A stretch of DNA of 64,000 nucleotides, taken from positions 1 through 64,000 of the forward strand of contig JAJFHG010000075.1 in NCBI GenBank assembly GCA_021775735.1. The letters are read 5' to 3'. A model generated the notes under the pieces. It saw nothing but the letters and a program-made list of their open reading frames with translations, searched no databases and was not told the origin of the DNA. Source of the DNA: Hyphomicrobiaceae bacterium (lineage in GTDB: Bacteria; Pseudomonadota; Alphaproteobacteria; Rhizobiales; Hyphomicrobiaceae). Position 1 is the stretch's first letter. The number at the start of each line of letters is the position of its first letter. The position numbers and the translations under genes were made by a program. This document shows, piece by piece, positions 25,741-34,524 of this stretch.

Positions 25741-26137
25741 AAAAGCATGCGCCTGTTCGCTGATTCCAGCAATTCACCGATTGGTTGAGTTGTGGGCATT
25801 TAACCCTCATAGGTGTGTTTTCATCACACTCTATCCCCGATCCGGTGGATTTTGTTGCTCAGCTGTGCAGAATCTCGGTGTTTTCCACAGGGCTACAACC
25901 CTAGCTTAGACCTCAAAGCGAGACCGGGCCCGTGACTCAGTGTCGTTTCGAACCGCCGCCACGGCGCGATCAAAAACCATTTTTAGGTTGTGCAGCCACC
26001 TCGGCAGACTAATCATCAGACATTTCATAAATCATTTCCGTTTTACGACAGAGTGATCTAGCCCTTGGCCACACCCGCGGTTAACGCTATCACCGCCATC
26101 TTTAAGACGAGCCATTCTTCCTGCCCTTGGAACTGAC
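25741..26137. other. Intergenic region before the hisN-like gene
   Basis: About 400 bases with no convincing protein gene or repeat. It holds the presumed promoter of the second small RNA at its left end. Confidence 0.5.
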
Positions 26138-26944
26138 GTGCCCAAAACACCCGCATTAAATGCCCGCTCCGCATTGGCCTTCGCACACGACCTCGCGGAT
26201 CGTTCCGGCGCAGTCACATTGCGCTACTTCCGCAAAGACATCAGCGTTGCCAACAAACTCTGTGATGGCGGCTTTGACCCGGTGACAGCAGCAGACGAGG
26301 CCGCAGAACGTGTTATGGCAAACCGCGTGGCACGCACATTTCCACACCATGGCATTATTGGCGAAGAGTACGGCACGACCGGAAATGACGCACGTTATAG
26401 ATGGGTGTTCGACCCAATCGACGGCACCCGCGCGTTCATCATGGGCCAACCCATGTGGGGCACGTTAATTGGTCTACTCGATGGCGATGAGCCAATTCTT
26501 GGCATCATGAACCAACCGTTCACTGGCGAGCGTTTTTGGGCGAGCCAAGATGCTGCTCACTATCGGTTAGGAGAGGGACGCGCCAAACGCATCAAAACAC
26601 GTCGCGGTGTCAAACTATCTTCCGCCATTCTGACCACAACACATCCTGATCTGTTTACTGTCGCGCGTGACGCCAAGGCCTTTGCGCGTCTTGCCGAAAA
26701 AGTACGTATGACGCGCTATGGCGGTGATTGTTATAATTATAGCTTGCTGGCCGCGGGCCATATTGATCTGATTGTCGAGGTTGATCTTAAACCACACGAC
26801 ATCGTCGCTCTTATCCCGATTGTCGAACGCGCTGGCGGTGTGATCTCAACCTGGGCTGGACAACCTGCCATCAATGGTGGTCGCATCATCGCGTCTGGCG
26901 ATAAAAAACTACACCAAGCCGCGCTAAAGATATTGAATCGGTAG
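26138..26944 (+). CDS. hisN: Inositol-monophosphatase-family phosphatase, histidinol-phosphatase-like
   Basis: 268-residue Mg-dependent phosphatase. Metal-site motifs are present: GEEYG (about 74-78), WVFDPIDGTRAF (about 90-101), and GGDCYNYSLLAAGHIDLIVE followed by KPHDIVALIPIVERAGG. The C-terminal motif wording is that of the histidinol-phosphatase HisN group rather than SuhB inositol phosphatase, but the two are hard to separate by eye. The start is a GTG with GGAAC upstream. No other his gene is adjacent. The tandem small RNA candidates lie upstream on the other strand. Confidence 0.85.
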   Translation: MPKTPALNARSALAFAHDLADRSGAVTLRYFRKDISVANKLCDGGFDPVTAADEAAERVMANRVARTFPHHGIIGEEYGTTGNDARYRWVFDPIDGTRAFIMGQPMWGTLIGLLDGDEPILGIMNQPFTGERFWASQDAAHYRLGEGRAKRIKTRRGVKLSSAILTTTHPDLFTVARDAKAFARLAEKVRMTRYGGDCYNYSLLAAGHIDLIVEVDLKPHDIVALIPIVERAGGVISTWAGQPAINGGRIIASGDKKLHQAALKILNR

Positions 26945-27085
26945 CGCAATACGCGCGTCATCGCTTTAACGTGCGGGCTGATACGCCTTGAAGCCTGGCC
27001 GCTGGAACGTGGGCCGAAAACGGAAAACCAATCTTCGCGTACTGGCTTAGCGCACTGGCCGGTCACCAAGCCGCGCGCAAAAAAA

Positions 27086-27160
27086 TGGTGATCCCTAGGA
27101 GAATCGAACTCCTCTTTCCAGAATGAAAATCTGGCGTCCTAACCGATAGACGAAGGGACC
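27086..27160 (-). tRNA. tRNA-Glu (anticodon TTC)
   Basis: Cloverleaf with encoded CCA; acceptor GGTCCCT/AGGGATC (one G-T pair), anticodon loop TTTTCAT giving TTC, T-arm GAGGAGTTCGATTCTCCT. Confidence 0.95.
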
Positions 27161-27250
27161 ACTGGACCGTGGGTATAAGGGCCTTTGCGGCCGGTTGCAA
27201 GAGACCCAAGTGTCGCTTTTTACTGAGGCGTCGACACCCCTAAAATTTGC

Positions 27251-29134
27251 CTATTTCGAGGCCCGCGGGTCGGCCGCATCAAGGATTTGAAGCTCAATTT
27301 TATCGCGCCCACCCCAGGTGTCGCGACGTAGCTGACCAGCGACATGGATCGGCATGCCAGCAGAGGTCAGCAGCAATTCACCCAGCGGTTGATCGGCAGC
27401 GCGAAAAGCGATGGCGTCGATGCGGCTGCCATCGCCTGCTTGCAGCGCACAGCGCACATGAGCACCGCCCACCACTTTGGCAAAGCGCACACTCACACTT
27501 GGAAAGGCAAAACTTGGTTGCGGATTGCCTTGCCCATAGGGTCCGGCTTGCTCCAAAAGGCCAACCAGGGTGTGATTGGCAGCTGATGGAGTCAAAGCGC
27601 CATCAAGCGACAGACTTGGCGCTTGGCGCTCACCAGCTTCTGCGGCAGCCACTTCGCGGTTCAAAAATACCTTGAGTGCATCAAGTTTCCCACGCGTCAC
27701 AGTCAGACCTGCAGCCATGGCATGACCACCACCTTTAACAAGCAGGTCTTCATCAACCGCCTGGCGGATGGCGCCACCAATATCAACGCCTGCGGTAGAG
27801 CGCAAAGACCCCGTGCCTTGGATGGTGGCGCCATCGCCCGACTGCTCCCAAGCAATGACACAGGTTGGACGATGGAAACGCTCAACTAGGCGCGAGGCAA
27901 CGAGACCGACGACACCCTTGTGCCAATCACGACCATCCACGACCAGCATCGCCAGATCCGGATCCGTCGCCAGTGCCAACTCTGCTTTGGCGACAGCCGC
28001 CTCTAAGACATCCGTTTCGATGTCTTTGCGATCTCGATTGAGCTTATCAAGTTGGGCTGCAATTTTTGCGGCTTCGGTTTCATTGTCATCACTGAGAAGT
28101 TGAGCACCAAGACCAGCGTTGCCGATCCGACCACCGGCGTTGATGCGCGGCCCAAGAATGTAACCCAAATGATAAGGTGACGGCGCATCGGAAAGACCTG
28201 CAGCATCAGCCAGAGCGCGCAAGCCCACGTTGTTTCGGCTCTTCATCACCATCAAACCCTTGGTGACAAACGCACGGTTCAAACCTTTGAGCGGCACAAC
28301 GTCTGCAACAGTTGCTAACGCGACCAGATCTAAGAGTTGCAGCAGGTCGGGTGCTGAAATTGTGCCGTTGTACGTGTCGCGCCTTTTGAGTTCGCGGACA
28401 ACACTTGCCAATACGAGAAACACAACGCCAGCCGCACACAGGTGACCCTGACCAGAAAGATCATCCTGACGATTAGGGTTCACGATGGCATGGACTTCGG
28501 GGAGCGTCTCATCGGCCTGGTGATGATCAATGACAACAACGTCGACATCGCGCGCGGTGGCCGCCGCAAGCGCTGTACCACTTGTGGTTCCACAATCGAC
28601 AGTAATGATAAGACCTGCACCATCATCTATCAATTTGTTCAACGCATCGGGGTTTGGGCCATAGCCTTCCAATATACGATCTGGAATGTGGAGTGCGACG
28701 GCGCATCCATCGTGGCGTAAAAATTTGGCCCACAATGCCGCCGAACACGCACCATCGACATCATAGTCACCAAAGACTGCAATCTTCGTACCCGCTTCAA
28801 TGGCATCAGCAATCCGCTTCGTGGCTTTGTCCATGTCCTGAAGAGAACTCGGGTTTGGCATCAGGGACTTGATGGTCGGATTGAGAAAGAGCTCAACCTC
28901 ATCCACACCGACGTCGCGCGCTGCCAGCACGCGACCAAGCAATTCTGGCACACCGTGTTGCTGAGCAATCGTTGTCGCAATGCCAACTGACGATGCTTTG
29001 AGACGGTCTTGCCATGTTTGATCGCGCACTGATCGGCTGACCTGCAAAAGGTAGGGGGCTGCATCTCCGCCCATAGCCGGGCGATCTGGTTCAGCATCAG
29101 ATTCAACGGGTTGCTTTTTAAGTGCTGCCGCCAT
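27251..29134 (-). CDS. recJ: Single-stranded-DNA-specific exonuclease RecJ
   Basis: 5'-3' exonuclease on single-stranded DNA used in recombination and mismatch repair. The 627-residue protein carries the DHH motifs FGDYDVDGACSAAL, ITVDCGTT and VVIDHHQADE, then the DHHA1 domain with KGGGHAMAAGLTV, and the C-terminal OB-like part. The ATG at 29134 follows GGGGATCC; a reading to 29200 adds 22 residues without a site. It lies in the conserved order aminotransferase, hom, glpX, recJ, but here a phasin and a secreted protein gene are inserted between glpX and recJ. Confidence 0.95.
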   Translation of the reverse strand: MAAALKKQPVESDAEPDRPAMGGDAAPYLLQVSRSVRDQTWQDRLKASSVGIATTIAQQHGVPELLGRVLAARDVGVDEVELFLNPTIKSLMPNPSSLQDMDKATKRIADAIEAGTKIAVFGDYDVDGACSAALWAKFLRHDGCAVALHIPDRILEGYGPNPDALNKLIDDGAGLIITVDCGTTSGTALAAATARDVDVVVIDHHQADETLPEVHAIVNPNRQDDLSGQGHLCAAGVVFLVLASVVRELKRRDTYNGTISAPDLLQLLDLVALATVADVVPLKGLNRAFVTKGLMVMKSRNNVGLRALADAAGLSDAPSPYHLGYILGPRINAGGRIGNAGLGAQLLSDDNETEAAKIAAQLDKLNRDRKDIETDVLEAAVAKAELALATDPDLAMLVVDGRDWHKGVVGLVASRLVERFHRPTCVIAWEQSGDGATIQGTGSLRSTAGVDIGGAIRQAVDEDLLVKGGGHAMAAGLTVTRGKLDALKVFLNREVAAAEAGERQAPSLSLDGALTPSAANHTLVGLLEQAGPYGQGNPQPSFAFPSVSVRFAKVVGGAHVRCALQAGDGSRIDAIAFRAADQPLGELLLTSAGMPIHVAGQLRRDTWGGRDKIELQILDAADPRASK

Positions 29135-29482
29135 TTTAGGATCCCCATATTGCAGCCGCGACCAAACCGCCTCAAATCGGAATCGATTTTCGGCAGACAA
29201 GTTGCTCTAGAACATACGATTGTCTGCGATCTCAACCTGCCTTGGCGAGCCTCGTGGCGGCGTTCTCCCCAGCTTTGGTAGCTCAAAGTGGACAGGGCCT
29301 GCGCCTGCCTGCGTCCATGCGGTCACCATCCCCTCCTAAATCAGGTATTTACAGCATGACAACTATGGCAGATGATTAGCTTTATCGCCGCCCGGTATCT
29401 TCTGGCCGTTATGCACCCAGGGCTGTGCATTTCCTTGGCTCAATTGAGACGGCGCATTTCTTTTTTATGGCAGGAGACCCAG
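29135..29482. other. Divergent region between recJ and the phasin gene
   Basis: About 348 bases. An open frame reads into the phasin from 29372 but lacks a ribosome site. No clear promoter or repeat is seen. Confidence 0.45.
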
Positions 29483-29863
29483 ATGGCCAATCAAAATCCT
29501 TTTGAAATTCCAGAGCAGATGCGCAAAATGGCGGAACAAAGCGTTGAACAAGCGCGGAACAACTATGGCCAGTTTATGGAAGCCGTATTGAATGCACAGA
29601 GCATGTGGATGTCTTCCATGCCAACCAACAGCGCAACAGATGGCTTCAAAGAAGTTCAAAATCTCGGCGTGAAATTTGCCCGAGAGAACTCCGAAGCCGC
29701 GCTTAATCTGGCCAGCGAAGTTTCTAAAGCCAAAGATTATTCTGAAGTACTTCAAATCCAAAGCCGTTATGCACAAACTCAAATGCAAACGTTCGGCATT
29801 CAAGGCCAAGAAATGGCAAGCTTAATGAGCACAATGGCGCAACGTGCCGGCACAGGCCGCTAG
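29483..29863 (+). CDS. Phasin family protein
   Basis: 126-residue phasin, a protein coating polyhydroxybutyrate granules. The sequence is amphipathic helix almost throughout, with EQMRKMAEQSVEQARNNYGQFMEAV at the start and LASEVSKAKDYSEVLQIQSRYAQTQM in the second half, both typical of the phasin domain. AGGAGA five bases before the ATG fixes the start. The PHA synthase gene is about 5 kb away in this window, so granule metabolism is supported by context. Confidence 0.93.
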   Translation: MANQNPFEIPEQMRKMAEQSVEQARNNYGQFMEAVLNAQSMWMSSMPTNSATDGFKEVQNLGVKFARENSEAALNLASEVSKAKDYSEVLQIQSRYAQTQMQTFGIQGQEMASLMSTMAQRAGTGR

Positions 29864-29886
29864 AAAAATTATCTAAAAGAAAATGT

Positions 29887-29921
29887 TGACGTGTTGGGGC
29901 TCATTGAGCGCTAACACGTCA
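29887..29921. terminator. Convergent hairpin between phasin and secreted-protein genes
   Basis: TGACGTGTT and AACACGTCA form a nine-base stem with an inner GCTC/GAGC hairpin. On the plus strand it is followed by the T-rich stretch CCTTTCTT; its right arm overlaps the stop codon of the minus-strand gene. Confidence 0.7.
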
Positions 29922-30446
29922 GCCTTTCTTAAGTAACAATGTCATGCCAATAAGCGTGGCGCTATCAAAATGCACTTCAACAATCTGACGCGCATCTTTG
30001 ACAATGATCTCCATATGCGCGTTGAGATCCTTGCCATTTACTTTGATCCGGAAGCCACGCTTAGTGACGCTGCCATCAAGCTCGCCTGATAAGTTATAAA
30101 GCAGTTCCTTCCACGTGCCTGTAAGCTTGTCGCCCTCGACGTGGTCAATTTCACTTTTCAGTTCAACTTTGCCACTGGCAGATGCGCAGCGAATATTCTG
30201 CCTCAAGTGCTGCCCTTGATTGTCTACAAAATAGGTGGCACGGCATTTGATGTTTTCAATGTCACCGCTTTTAAAACCAAGCCTGCCCTCACCCACCCAG
30301 CGCCCAGGCAGATTGACAAACGGGCTACCATCTTCGGCACCCGCTGCTTGCAATTGAACGAACACGCCTGACAAACACACGCCAACGACCATCGCAATCA
30401 GGCGCAACGCACGGGATGAAAAACCAGCTTTGTTGATATTCAGCAT
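29919..30446 (-). CDS. Secreted protein of unknown function
   Basis: 175-residue protein with an N-terminal export signal (hydrophobic core about 14-33). The mature part is rich in beta-strand pattern, starting with GRWVGEGRLGFKSG and containing two Cys residues (in NIKCRATYF and NIRCASASG) that could form one disulfide. The shape resembles small beta-barrel or lipocalin-like periplasmic proteins, but I recognise no named family. It is convergent with the phasin gene and follows glpX on the same strand at 88 bases, so it may be in the glpX unit. Confidence 0.82.
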   Translation of the reverse strand: MLNINKAGFSSRALRLIAMVVGVCLSGVFVQLQAAGAEDGSPFVNLPGRWVGEGRLGFKSGDIENIKCRATYFVDNQGQHLRQNIRCASASGKVELKSEIDHVEGDKLTGTWKELLYNLSGELDGSVTKRGFRIKVNGKDLNAHMEIIVKDARQIVEVHFDSATLIGMTLLLKKG

Positions 30447-30534
30447 GGGAGCTCCGTTGGTCTTGAGAAGGCACGATCTAGAAGTGAAATTGTCTCAAAA
30501 AATAGAGCACTTCATCAGCCTTGGTTCGTGATTT

Positions 30535-31518
30535 TTAAAGGCTGGCAGAATCTGGCAAACCTCTAAACTTTGTACGCACGCGTCGCACGGTGCTGGTCTT
30601 GGACCGCATCACAATCGTTTCAGTTTCAATGATGTCACCGTCAAACTTCACACCATCGAGCAATGAGCCACTGGTGACGCCGCTGGCGGAAAAGATAACG
30701 TCATTGGCCGCCAACTCCTCAAGTTGGAATTTACGATTGATGTCATCAATACCCATCTTGGCGGCACGTTTGCTCTCACTATCATCTGTTGGTGCAAGAC
30801 GGCCCTGCATTTGCCCACCAATCGAGCGCAGCGCCGCTGCAGCAAGAACACCCTCCGGGGCCCCTCCCGATCCTAGGTAAATATCAACACCGGTTTCTTT
30901 CGGGTCGGTTGTCCAGATGACGCCAGCAATATCACCATCAGGGATCAGTTGAACGCTGGCACCGGTTTCGCGCACAGCCTGAATAATTTTGGCGTGGCGT
31001 GCACGATCCAAAAGGCAGGCCGTCAATTCTGAAACGTGAACACCCTTCGCCTTGGCAAGCGCGTGCAGATTATCTGTTGCGCTGGCATCCAAATCAACAA
31101 CACCGTCAGGATAGCCTGGACCAATTGCAATCTTGTCCATGTACATATCAGGCGCATGCAACAAACTACCCTTTTCAGATATCGCCAAAACAGCAAGCGC
31201 ATTCGGTGCAGACTTGGCACAGATGGTTGTGCCTTCGAGCGGATCAACAGCGATGTCAACTTCGCAACCACCGCCACCAAGTTTTTCACCGATATACAGC
31301 ATCGGCGCTTCATCCATTTCGCCTTCCCCGATCACAACCGTCCCGTTGATTGGTAGCCTGGCAAGTTCAGCGCGCATGGCATCAACAGCAGCCTTGTCAG
31401 CCGCTTTTTCGTTGCCATGTCCACGCAATTTAGCAGCTGCAATGGCCGCCACTTCTGTTACCCGGACCACTTCCAGAACCAGATTGCGATTCAAGATGCC
31501 GCTCTCTGCTTTGCTCAT
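30535..31518 (-). CDS. glpX: Class II fructose-1,6-bisphosphatase
   Basis: Gluconeogenic phosphatase of 327 residues, Mn/Li-sensitive class II type. Motifs seen: VVIGEGEMDEAPMLYIGE (about 62-79) and VDIAVDPLEGTTICA (about 87-101), which form the metal and phosphate sites, and IYLGSGGAPEGVLAA later. The ATG at 31518 is chosen because AAGGGA sits seven bases upstream; two earlier in-frame ATGs are too close to it or lack it. It lies 62 bases after hom on the same strand, as in other Hyphomicrobiales. Confidence 0.95.
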   Translation of the reverse strand: MSKAESGILNRNLVLEVVRVTEVAAIAAAKLRGHGNEKAADKAAVDAMRAELARLPINGTVVIGEGEMDEAPMLYIGEKLGGGGCEVDIAVDPLEGTTICAKSAPNALAVLAISEKGSLLHAPDMYMDKIAIGPGYPDGVVDLDASATDNLHALAKAKGVHVSELTACLLDRARHAKIIQAVRETGASVQLIPDGDIAGVIWTTDPKETGVDIYLGSGGAPEGVLAAAALRSIGGQMQGRLAPTDDSESKRAAKMGIDDINRKFQLEELAANDVIFSASGVTSGSLLDGVKFDGDIIETETIVMRSKTSTVRRVRTKFRGLPDSASL

Positions 31519-31580
31519 TGTCATTCCCTTATACTGACGCATTGCATTTTGCGTGCACGCTCACTCCGTGCAAGATTGCT

Positions 31581-32885
31581 TTAAAGCGCTTCAATGCGAA
31601 TCATCTGCGGTTTCTCCGCCACTTTGCCATCTTGTTCAATGGCCGCGAGCGCAGATCTGATCTTTTCCTCAGTCGTCTCATGGGTAATCATAATGACCGT
31701 TGCCGCAGCCCCACTTTCAGCCCCCATAGTGGCCTGCCGCTGAACAATGCTTTCAAGTGAAACGCCTTGATCTCCCATGCATTTTGCAATCGCTGCCATG
31801 GCACCTGGACGGTCATAGACGGCAAGACGAATATAGTATGCACCGTGGTGCGCATCCAAGTTGGCACGCTTAAATGGGGTTAACGCCTCCGCTGGGCGCA
31901 CAAATGGGGCCAACACAATGCCGCGCGCGATATCAACAATATCTCCAGCAACGGCAGACGCTGTTGGGGCGCCACCAGCACCGGGGCCAACAAGCAACAA
32001 GTTGCCAGCCTCTTCGGCATCAACGGCAACACAATTGGTAACGCCTGACACTTCTGCTACCGCGCGATGCTTTGGCACCATGGCTGGATGCACGCGAGCT
32101 TCAATACCGCTGTCGGTTTCAAGCGCAACGCCCAGAAGCTTGATGCGATAACCCAAATCCTTAGCCGCTTCGATGTCTGCCGATGTGATGGCCTCAATAC
32201 CTTCAACATGGACTTCATCAAACTTTACCGCTGAGCCAAAGGCCAAGGTGGTAATAATGGCCAACTTGTGGGCTGCATCAAAGCCACCAATGTCAAACGT
32301 TGGGTCGGCTTCAGCGTAACCCTTTTCTTGAGCGTCTTTCAAAACATCTGAAAACGCCAGGTGTTTGTCCTGCATCTGACTGAGAATATAGTTGCAGGTT
32401 CCGTTCAAGATGCCATAGACACGATGGATCTTATTTGCAGCAACTGATTCACGTAATGTTTTGATGATCGGAATTGCGCCAGCAACTGCAGCTTCATAAT
32501 TTAATGCAACACCTTTTTCCTCGGCGCACTTGGCTAAGGCTATGCCATGTTTTGCTAGCAAGGCTTTATTCGCGGTAACCACGTGCTTGCCCGCTTCAAG
32601 CGCGGCTTCGACTGCTTCCTTTGCAACACCGTCTTCCCCACCAATCAATTCAACGAACACATCAATCTCAGAATCTTTAGCAAGCGCGACAGCATTGTCG
32701 ACCCAGCGCACATCATCAAGCGACACACCTCGGTCACGACCCTGAGTACGTGCAGATACTGCAGAAACCGTTATGGTGCGACCCGTCATTCCCGCCAAAT
32801 GATCGCGATTATCTGACAGCAATTTGAGAAGGCCAGTGCCGACAGTACCAAGCCCTGCAATGCCCAATTTAAGTGGCTGTGTCAT
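31581..32885 (-). CDS. hom: Homoserine dehydrogenase
   Basis: NAD(P)-dependent enzyme converting aspartate semialdehyde to homoserine, the branch point to threonine and methionine. The 434-residue protein begins with the Rossmann motif GIAGLGTVGTGLL. It contains the catalytic region AGAIPIIKTLRES and NGTCNYILSQM, a Lys/Asp-containing FDIGGFDAAHKLAI stretch, and a C-terminal ACT domain (YIRLAVYDRPGAMAAIA) used for feedback control. It follows the aminotransferase gene by 50 bases. metY is encoded nearby, so homoserine use in methionine synthesis is consistent. Confidence 0.96.
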   Translation of the reverse strand: MTQPLKLGIAGLGTVGTGLLKLLSDNRDHLAGMTGRTITVSAVSARTQGRDRGVSLDDVRWVDNAVALAKDSEIDVFVELIGGEDGVAKEAVEAALEAGKHVVTANKALLAKHGIALAKCAEEKGVALNYEAAVAGAIPIIKTLRESVAANKIHRVYGILNGTCNYILSQMQDKHLAFSDVLKDAQEKGYAEADPTFDIGGFDAAHKLAIITTLAFGSAVKFDEVHVEGIEAITSADIEAAKDLGYRIKLLGVALETDSGIEARVHPAMVPKHRAVAEVSGVTNCVAVDAEEAGNLLLVGPGAGGAPTASAVAGDIVDIARGIVLAPFVRPAEALTPFKRANLDAHHGAYYIRLAVYDRPGAMAAIAKCMGDQGVSLESIVQRQATMGAESGAAATVIMITHETTEEKIRSALAAIEQDGKVAEKPQMIRIEAL

Positions 32886-32935
32886 GAGTGTCTTTTTTTG
32901 TTGATCGTTGGTTGGGAAGTAAAAATGTTTATTTT

Positions 32936-34147
32936 TTAGGGAGTGGGAGCCACGTTATGCACCGTTTCATCTGCCTCGGCGAGGAACTTTTTCACCGAGC
33001 GCGCAGCCTGGCGAATGCGCTGTTCATTTTCAACCAATGCAATGCGCACAAAGCCTTCTCCATATTCGCCAAATCCACGACCCGGCGAGACAGCAAGTGA
33101 CGCCTTTGAGATCAATAGCTTGGAAAACTCAACTGAGCTTAAATGCTTGAAACGCTCTGGTATTGGGCACCAGGCAAACATGGTTGCAGGTGGCGGTGGA
33201 ATATCCCAACCGGCACGCGCAAAACTTTCCACCAAACAATCGCGGCGCGATTGATACATTTGGCGGATTTCTTCAACGCAGTCTTGTGGCCCGTTTAACG
33301 CTGCCGTTGCAGCAACCTGTATTGGCGTGAACGCCCCATAGTCGAGATATGACTTCACGCGTGCCAGAGCGCTGATCATGCGTTCGTTACCAACTGCAAA
33401 GCCCATCCGCCAACCCGGCATACTGTAGGTCTTTGAAAGAGAGGTGAATTCAACCGCTATATCCACCGCACCATCAACCTGCAAAATTGATGGTGGTGGA
33501 ACATCCTCAAAGTAGATTTCAGAATAGGCCACATCGGACAAGATGATCAGATCCAGCCGCTTAGCCATTTTGACAGCCTCTTTGTAGAACTCAAGATCGA
33601 CTACACGTGCTGTTGGATTGGACGGATATGATAAAACAACCGCGACAGGTTTGGGGGCCGAACGCTTTACGGCGCCTTCAACAGAGCGCAAAAAGGATTC
33701 ACCATCTTCGGCCGGTATATGGCGAATAGCAGCGCCTGAAATAATAAAACCAAACTCATGGATTGGGTAGGTTGGGTTGGGAACCAGCACAACATCGCCT
33801 GGCGCAACGATCGCTTGCGCCATATTGGCAAATCCTTCCTTCGAGCCAAGCGTTGCCACCACCTGCGTATCTGGGTCCAGCTTCACTCCAAACCGACGCG
33901 CATAGTAGTTTGCCTGCGCACGACGCAACCCAGGTATGCCCATTGAGGTCGAATAGCGATGGGTGCGCGGATCCCTTACCGTCTCAACAAGCTTTTCAAC
34001 AATATGCTCAGGCGTGGGCATGTCTGGGTTGCCCATACCAAGGTCAACGATGTCGGCACCCTCCGCCCGTGCTTCCGCTTTTAGTCGATTGACCTCAGCG
34101 AAGACATAAGGCGGCAGCCGCTTAACCCGGTAGAACTCATCAATCAC
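32936..34147 (-). CDS. Class I/II aminotransferase, AlaC/LL-DAP-aminotransferase-like
   Basis: PLP-dependent aminotransferase of 403 residues. Marks: VDLGMGNPDMPTPEH, LGSKEGFANMAQAI, the PLP lysine in SLSKTYSMPGWRMGFAVG and a C-terminal FVRIALVENEQRIRQA. The sequence type is the alanine-forming AlaC group, often labelled LL-diaminopimelate aminotransferase; substrate cannot be decided. I start at a GTG at 34147 because AGGGG lies seven bases upstream and the family usually begins with a similar EFYRVKRLPPYVF. An open frame to 34393 would add 82 unrelated residues. It is the first gene of the unit with hom and glpX. Confidence 0.92.
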   Translation of the reverse strand: MIDEFYRVKRLPPYVFAEVNRLKAEARAEGADIVDLGMGNPDMPTPEHIVEKLVETVRDPRTHRYSTSMGIPGLRRAQANYYARRFGVKLDPDTQVVATLGSKEGFANMAQAIVAPGDVVLVPNPTYPIHEFGFIISGAAIRHIPAEDGESFLRSVEGAVKRSAPKPVAVVLSYPSNPTARVVDLEFYKEAVKMAKRLDLIILSDVAYSEIYFEDVPPPSILQVDGAVDIAVEFTSLSKTYSMPGWRMGFAVGNERMISALARVKSYLDYGAFTPIQVAATAALNGPQDCVEEIRQMYQSRRDCLVESFARAGWDIPPPPATMFAWCPIPERFKHLSSVEFSKLLISKASLAVSPGRGFGEYGEGFVRIALVENEQRIRQAARSVKKFLAEADETVHNVAPTP

Positions 34148-34524
34148 GGATAGCCCCTGCAAAATCGAATTTGTGTGGCCGTTGAACGGCTTACAGTTCA
34201 CCGAACATTTACGCCCTTGGACCGGGCTACGTCTAGTCTTTTGGCTCATTGGTCTGCATACATTAGGGCGCAAATCACACGGCTTTGCTGTGGGTTTATG
34301 CCAGTAAACAAGTTTAATGCGTGCCATAACGAGGCCGGGGTCCGGATTAGCGAGATCAAAGGTTCCCCGGCAGGGCACGCTTACAGGCTCCATGATATCT
34401 GCCCCAACTTACCCTTTAAGCCTTCAACTTCTGTGCGATTGGTTTATGTTGGAAAGTTGATAGACTCGCCCTTACCTACCGAGGACTTACTCGGGACTTA
34501 CATTCGGGACCCCCCAACACCGCC
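34148..34524. other. Divergent region, aminotransferase / phaC
   Basis: About 377 bases. Open frames on both strands here lack ribosome sites and family features. No obvious regulatory repeat is seen. Confidence 0.45.
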